From Azoarcus sp. (GTDB taxonomy: Bacteria > Pseudomonadota > Gammaproteobacteria > Burkholderiales > Rhodocyclaceae): a DNA stretch of 26,478 nucleotides. Positions 23,464-26,478 of this stretch are shown piece by piece (within the stretch, counting starts at the first letter, position 1; every line of letters starts with the position of its first letter). The notes under the pieces are model-generated. The model was not told where the DNA came from. It made no database searches and saw only the letters and a program-made list of their open reading frames with translations. Where the stretch lies: positions 1 through 26,478 of the forward strand of contig JALNWS010000034.1 of assembly GCA_023230755.1 (NCBI GenBank), given 5' to 3'. The translations under genes and the position numbers were made by a program.

Positions 23464-24204
23464 TCACAGCAGTCCCCAGATCATTTTCACGGCGGTGCCG
23501 AGGAGCACGAGGCCGATGATGTATTTGAGCTGCCCGCTTTTGAGTTTCTCGCTCATCAGCCAGGCGCCCAGCGCTGCGCCTCCGGCCGAGGCGACGCCGG
23601 TGACACCGACCAGACGATAGTCCATTCCGGAAAGCGTGGCATGTGCAAAGAAGCCGGTCAGCGAAGCAAACACGACGACGAAGGATGCGGTGGCCGAGGC
23701 GCGTTTTGGCTCGAGCCCGGAACCCACCAGGACCGGCACGATGATGCTGCCGCCCCCCACACCAAGCAGCCCGCCCACGAAGCCGGCGATGCCGCCCAGG
23801 AAAGAGCCGCGGACCATCTGGCCGCGCGCACTGACTGGCGTGGCGGACGCTTTCGGTGAGTACAGCAGCATCATCAGGCTGGCGAAGACCAGGAATCCGG
23901 AGAAGAGCCACAGCAGGAGCCGGCGATCCAGGCCCTGACTGACATGAACGCCCACCGGCGACAGGGCAACAGCAACAATCAGGATCGGAACGGCCAGACG
24001 CCATTCGACCAGGCGTTTCCGAATGAATGTCGTAGTCGAGACGCTGGTCGAGATCGCATTGAGCAGCAAGGCAGTGGCCATTGCGGCATGAATCTCCACG
24101 CCCAATGCGAGGAAGATCGGGACCAGGATAAATGCCGCGCCGACGCCAGCCATCGCCATGACGGCGGTCAGCCCAAACGTCGCGATAGCAGCGATGACAA
24201 GCAT
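23464..24204 (-). CDS. TauE/SafE family membrane transporter
   Basis: The 246-residue protein has about eight hydrophobic helices in two repeats, as in the TauE/SafE family. The first repeat holds LTAVMAMAGVGAAFILVPIF and the second GFVGGLLGVGGGSIIVPVLV, the family's duplicated glycine-rich motif. ALGAWLMSEKLKSGQLKYII lies near the C-terminus. Members export sulfite, sulfonates or organic anions; the substrate here is unknown. It begins nine bases after the FmdE-like gene, so the two are almost certainly co-transcribed and co-translated. Confidence 0.88.
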   Translation of the reverse strand: MLVIAAIATFGLTAVMAMAGVGAAFILVPIFLALGVEIHAAMATALLLNAISTSVSTTTFIRKRLVEWRLAVPILIVAVALSPVGVHVSQGLDRRLLLWLFSGFLVFASLMMLLYSPKASATPVSARGQMVRGSFLGGIAGFVGGLLGVGGGSIIVPVLVGSGLEPKRASATASFVVVFASLTGFFAHATLSGMDYRLVGVTGVASAGGAALGAWLMSEKLKSGQLKYIIGLVLLGTAVKMIWGLL

Positions 24205-24213
24205 GTCGGTGGC

Positions 24214-24834
24214 CTAGGCGTGTGCGTTGTGAGCGGCGGAAGACTGCTCCTGACAGGGCACGCAGAGTCGTCCGGCTTCGCTTTCGAACAGTTTGTTTAC
24301 AAAGACCCGTTCGCCGCATTGTGTGCACAGATCGGTCTCGAAGCATCCCTTTCCCTTGGGAAGTTCATACGCGACGATCGGCCCGATTTCCAGAAACATG
24401 GCCTCCGGCATGTTCATCACTTTTTCCACCAGCGGGTCCGCGACTTCGGCCGGTACATCCTGAGGCGCTACACCGAGCTTGCGCTGGGCCACGAAGGGCG
24501 AGTTGAGCATGTTGCCGAAGAATTCATCCTTCAGGCGCACTCGAACCGAGCGCTTTCCCTTCACGTCAATCAGGGTGAAGGCCATCTTGTTGTAGTAGCG
24601 CTTTTCGATGTTGGACTTGCCGTAGGTGCAGCCCGTGGCCGACATGATGCCGTCCAGAAAACACCCGGCCGCATGACCTTTGCCGGTTTCGGCGATGACG
24701 TGCAGTTCCTTGTCCTGCGAGCGCGGCACACCCAGTGTATTCATGGCGGCCTGTGCTGCGCGGTAACCCAGCGGCATGGCCGGGCACTTGTGCCCGTGAA
24801 AGGCGGCAGCGACGACGAATTCCTGGTTGGTCAT
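24214..24834 (-). CDS. FmdE family protein with C-terminal zinc ribbon
   Basis: The start is ATG 24834, behind AAGGAGA. The 206-residue protein has the FmdE domain: AAAFHGHKCPAMPLGYRAAQ (residues 10-29, with the hallmark GHKCP), GKGHAAGCFLDGIMSATGCT and YGKSNIEKRYYNKMAFTLID. A C-terminal zinc ribbon carries CTQC and CVPC. FmdE is named after a protein encoded with molybdenum formylmethanofuran dehydrogenase in methanogens, but its reaction is unclear, and many bacteria without that pathway carry it. Roles in redox-metal enzyme maturation or formyl/C1 chemistry are only guesses. It is the first gene of the pair with TauE/SafE. A short hairpin (CGCTTC/GAAGCG, 24861-24877) lies in its leader. 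Confidence 0.85.
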   Translation of the reverse strand: MTNQEFVVAAAFHGHKCPAMPLGYRAAQAAMNTLGVPRSQDKELHVIAETGKGHAAGCFLDGIMSATGCTYGKSNIEKRYYNKMAFTLIDVKGKRSVRVRLKDEFFGNMLNSPFVAQRKLGVAPQDVPAEVADPLVEKVMNMPEAMFLEIGPIVAYELPKGKGCFETDLCTQCGERVFVNKLFESEAGRLCVPCQEQSSAAHNAHA

Positions 24835-25037
24835 GGTTCTTCTCCTTCAGATTGATCTGTCGCTTCGTTGTGAAGCGTCTGATCAGGAGACGAACGATCT
24901 GGCAAAAGGATGCAGACAGGGAGATTTGTTCGGGGGAGAACACCGGGACAGGCACGAGACCTGAGGTCTGACTCAAGCGCCTGGACGCCCCCGCCAGCGC
25001 AGAACGGTTGATGACCGCCCTGCCGGCATGAGCGCAT

Positions 25038-25071
25038 GTGTCAGCACATCGTGAGCACGATGCGCTGACAC
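25038..25071. terminator. Strong hairpin after the TRAP binding-protein gene
   Basis: GTGTCAGC and GCTGACAC form the outer stem, and CATCGT and ACGATG the inner one, across an A-C mismatch and a GAGC loop: 14 pairs in 34 bases. It sits 8 bases past the stop of the minus-strand gene. There is no T-run, so it would be a hairpin-type 3' end or mRNA stabiliser. I see no gene in 24835-25078. Confidence 0.5.
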
Positions 25072-25078
25072 CCTGCGT

Positions 25079-26101
25079 TTACTTCTTTGCGACCTCGAAA
25101 CCCGTTTCACGATAAATGGATTCCAGGAACTCCTGGCCGACACGCGGCGCCATCGTGGCGTGGACCTTTACCATCGTGCGCTTCCACTCGCTGCGCTCCT
25201 GCGGGGTCGGCGTGAACACTTCCATCCGCCCGCTGTTCTTGATCATCTCGAGGGCGGCTTCGTTGTCCTTGCGTGCAACATCGTTGGCGAACACGGTGGC
25301 GTCCTTGATGGCGCCGTCGAGTTGGGTGCGGATGTCGGCCGGCAGCTCATCCCAGAACTTCTTGTTGGTCACCACTGCATAACCCGTATAGCCGTGGTTG
25401 CTGACCGTCATGTGCTTTTCGACTTCGTAGAACTTCTGCGTCCAGATGTTCGGCGTCGATTGTTCATCACCGTCGATGACGCCCGTCTGCAGCGCGGTAT
25501 ACAGCTCGGAGAACGCCATCACCTGCGGCAGCACGCCCAGCGAACGCATCTGCTCTTCGATGACCTTGGACGACTGGATGCGGATCTTCATGCCCTTGAG
25601 GTCTTCCGGCTTGTGCATCGACCTGTTGCCGGTAAATTGCTTGAAGCCGCTGTCCCAGAATGCGAGGCCGGTCAGGCCGCGCGTTTCGAGCTTCTTCAGG
25701 AGCGCGCCGCCGATCGGGCCCTGCAGTACCTTATGCACGTCGCTGTAGTTGTCGAAGATGAAGGGCAGAGCGAAAGCATCGAACTCCCTGAACCCGAGCG
25801 GACCGAACTTGGCGGTGGACGGCGCGAGCATCTGCACCGCGCCCAGTTGCAGCGCTTCGAGTTCTTCCTTGTCCTTGTAGAGCACGCTGTTCGGATAGAC
25901 CTCGACCTTGACGCGGCCGCCGGTGCGCTCTTCCGCGAGCTTCTTGAACATCTCGGCGGCCTTGCCCTTGGGGGTCTCGGCGGCCACGACGTGGCTGAAC
26001 TTGATGACGATGGGCGCAGCGCTCTGGGCCTGGGCCGACGCGCCGAAGAGGATGCCGGTCGAGGCGATCAGGGCGGCAAGCAGTTGGTTCGTTTTTTTCA
26101 T
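25079..26101 (-). CDS. TRAP transporter substrate-binding protein (DctP family)
   Basis: The start is ATG 26101, with GGAGGAG just upstream. The 340-residue precursor has a Sec signal (MKKTNQLLAALIASTGILFG, cleavage after AQA near 25). Mature motifs are SHVVAAETPKGKAAEMFKKL, VEVYPNSVLYKDKEELEALQ, DLKGMKIRIQSSKVIEEQMR with the carboxylate-binding Arg, and ELYTALQTGVIDGDEQSTPN. This resembles the C4-dicarboxylate DctP group more than the protein at 17578 does. No DctQ or DctM gene follows within the window, so its permease partners lie elsewhere. The gene lies 44 bases downstream of the HMG-CoA lyase gene on the same strand. Confidence 0.92.
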   Translation of the reverse strand: MKKTNQLLAALIASTGILFGASAQAQSAAPIVIKFSHVVAAETPKGKAAEMFKKLAEERTGGRVKVEVYPNSVLYKDKEELEALQLGAVQMLAPSTAKFGPLGFREFDAFALPFIFDNYSDVHKVLQGPIGGALLKKLETRGLTGLAFWDSGFKQFTGNRSMHKPEDLKGMKIRIQSSKVIEEQMRSLGVLPQVMAFSELYTALQTGVIDGDEQSTPNIWTQKFYEVEKHMTVSNHGYTGYAVVTNKKFWDELPADIRTQLDGAIKDATVFANDVARKDNEAALEMIKNSGRMEVFTPTPQERSEWKRTMVKVHATMAPRVGQEFLESIYRETGFEVAKK

Positions 26102-26145
26102 AGTCTCCTCCGAGATGAGTGTTGTTGCGGGTACGTGAAAGGTTC

Positions 26146-26478
26146 TCAGGCCGCTTCGGGGCAGGCCTGGCGTTGTGTGCGCTTGCCTGCCTGCAGCACC
26201 TGCCCGGGTACCGGGTGGCCAAGCAGCGTGGGCAGTTCGCGGGCAAGATCGAGCAGCGCATCGAGGTCCACACCCGTGTCGATGCCACAGGCCTCGAGCA
26301 TGTGCACGGTGTCTTCGGTGCAGATGTTGCCGGTGGCGCCCGGCGCATAGGGGCAGCCCCCGATGCCGCCGAGAGAGGCGTCGATGCTGTCGACGCCTGC
26401 ATCGACCGCGGCAAGCACATTGGCGAGGCCCATGCCGCGCGTGTTGTGGAAATGCGCGGTGACGGGCACGCCCGGAAA
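26146..26478 (-). CDS. mvaB: Hydroxymethylglutaryl-CoA lyase, C-terminal part (5' end outside)
   Basis: About 111 C-terminal residues are visible; the frame continues off the right edge. It carries the metal-binding HFHNTRG, then AAVDAGVDSIDASLGGIGGC and the signature cysteine loop GGCPYAPGATGN with ICTEDTVHMLEACGIDTGV, all characteristic of HMG-CoA lyase. The family splits HMG-CoA to acetoacetate and acetyl-CoA in leucine catabolism; some relatives act on other 3-hydroxyacyl-CoA substrates. With a TRAP binding-protein gene right downstream, it may belong to an organic-acid uptake and breakdown operon whose other genes are outside the window. Confidence 0.88.
   Translation of the reverse strand, partial: FPGVPVTAHFHNTRGMGLANVLAAVDAGVDSIDASLGGIGGCPYAPGATGNICTEDTVHMLEACGIDTGVDLDALLDLARELPTLLGHPVPGQVLQAGKRTQRQACPEAA

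Noticed and set aside
1..26478. tRNA, rRNA, CRISPR arrays, intact transposases, prophage genes
   Set aside because: I looked for clover-leaf and repeat-spacer patterns in the gaps and for DDE or tyrosine recombinase motifs in the frames and found none.

Overview
The window is GC-rich, densely coding DNA from a proteobacterium. The gene content (cytochrome c'-like proteins, hemerythrin, truncated globin, TRAP transporters, a CHMI-type tautomerase) and the codon bias suggest a betaproteobacterium of the Rhodocyclales type (Thauera, Azoarcus or Aromatoleum). That placement is inference; no rRNA or other taxonomic marker is present. I see no tRNA, rRNA, CRISPR array or intact insertion sequence.

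Layout. Bases 1-2.0 kb hold a partial bacteriohemerythrin (minus strand), a small gene whose N-terminus resembles RavA/MoxR ATPases, and a DUF364 gene. At 2.0-2.7 kb is a RhuM-type gene whose Fic domain has been lost, sitting directly behind a good LexA-type SOS box. From 2.9 to 7.4 kb come an alpha/beta hydrolase, a group III truncated globin, a UvrD/Rep-like helicase, a small membrane protein and a cytochrome c'-like lipoprotein. From 7.6 to 14.5 kb is a carbohydrate module: sucrose phosphorylase, DUF1992, an SbmA/YddA-like ABC protein with a degenerate ATPase site, a GH5 glucanase-like enzyme and a GH13 alpha-glucosidase. None of the three sugar enzymes has a signal peptide. YjdM and a second CxxCH protein follow.

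The most coherent system is the operon at 15.7-22.95 kb: a full TRAP transporter (dctQ, dctM, dctP), diaminopropionate ammonia-lyase, an M20 ureido-amidohydrolase, a nitrilase-fold N-carbamoyl-D-amino acid hydrolase and an RpiR/MurR regulator. Several genes overlap by ATGA. Upstream is a 23-bp palindrome next to a candidate promoter, suited to the operon's own RpiR protein. The gene set predicts import of a ureido or carbamoyl derivative of 2,3-diaminopropionate, removal of its carbamoyl group(s), and cleavage to pyruvate and ammonia.

The right end has a CHMI-like tautomerase, a perfect 19-bp inverted repeat, an FmdE-TauE/SafE gene pair, a second TRAP binding protein and the 3' part of an HMG-CoA lyase gene, the last four all on the minus strand.
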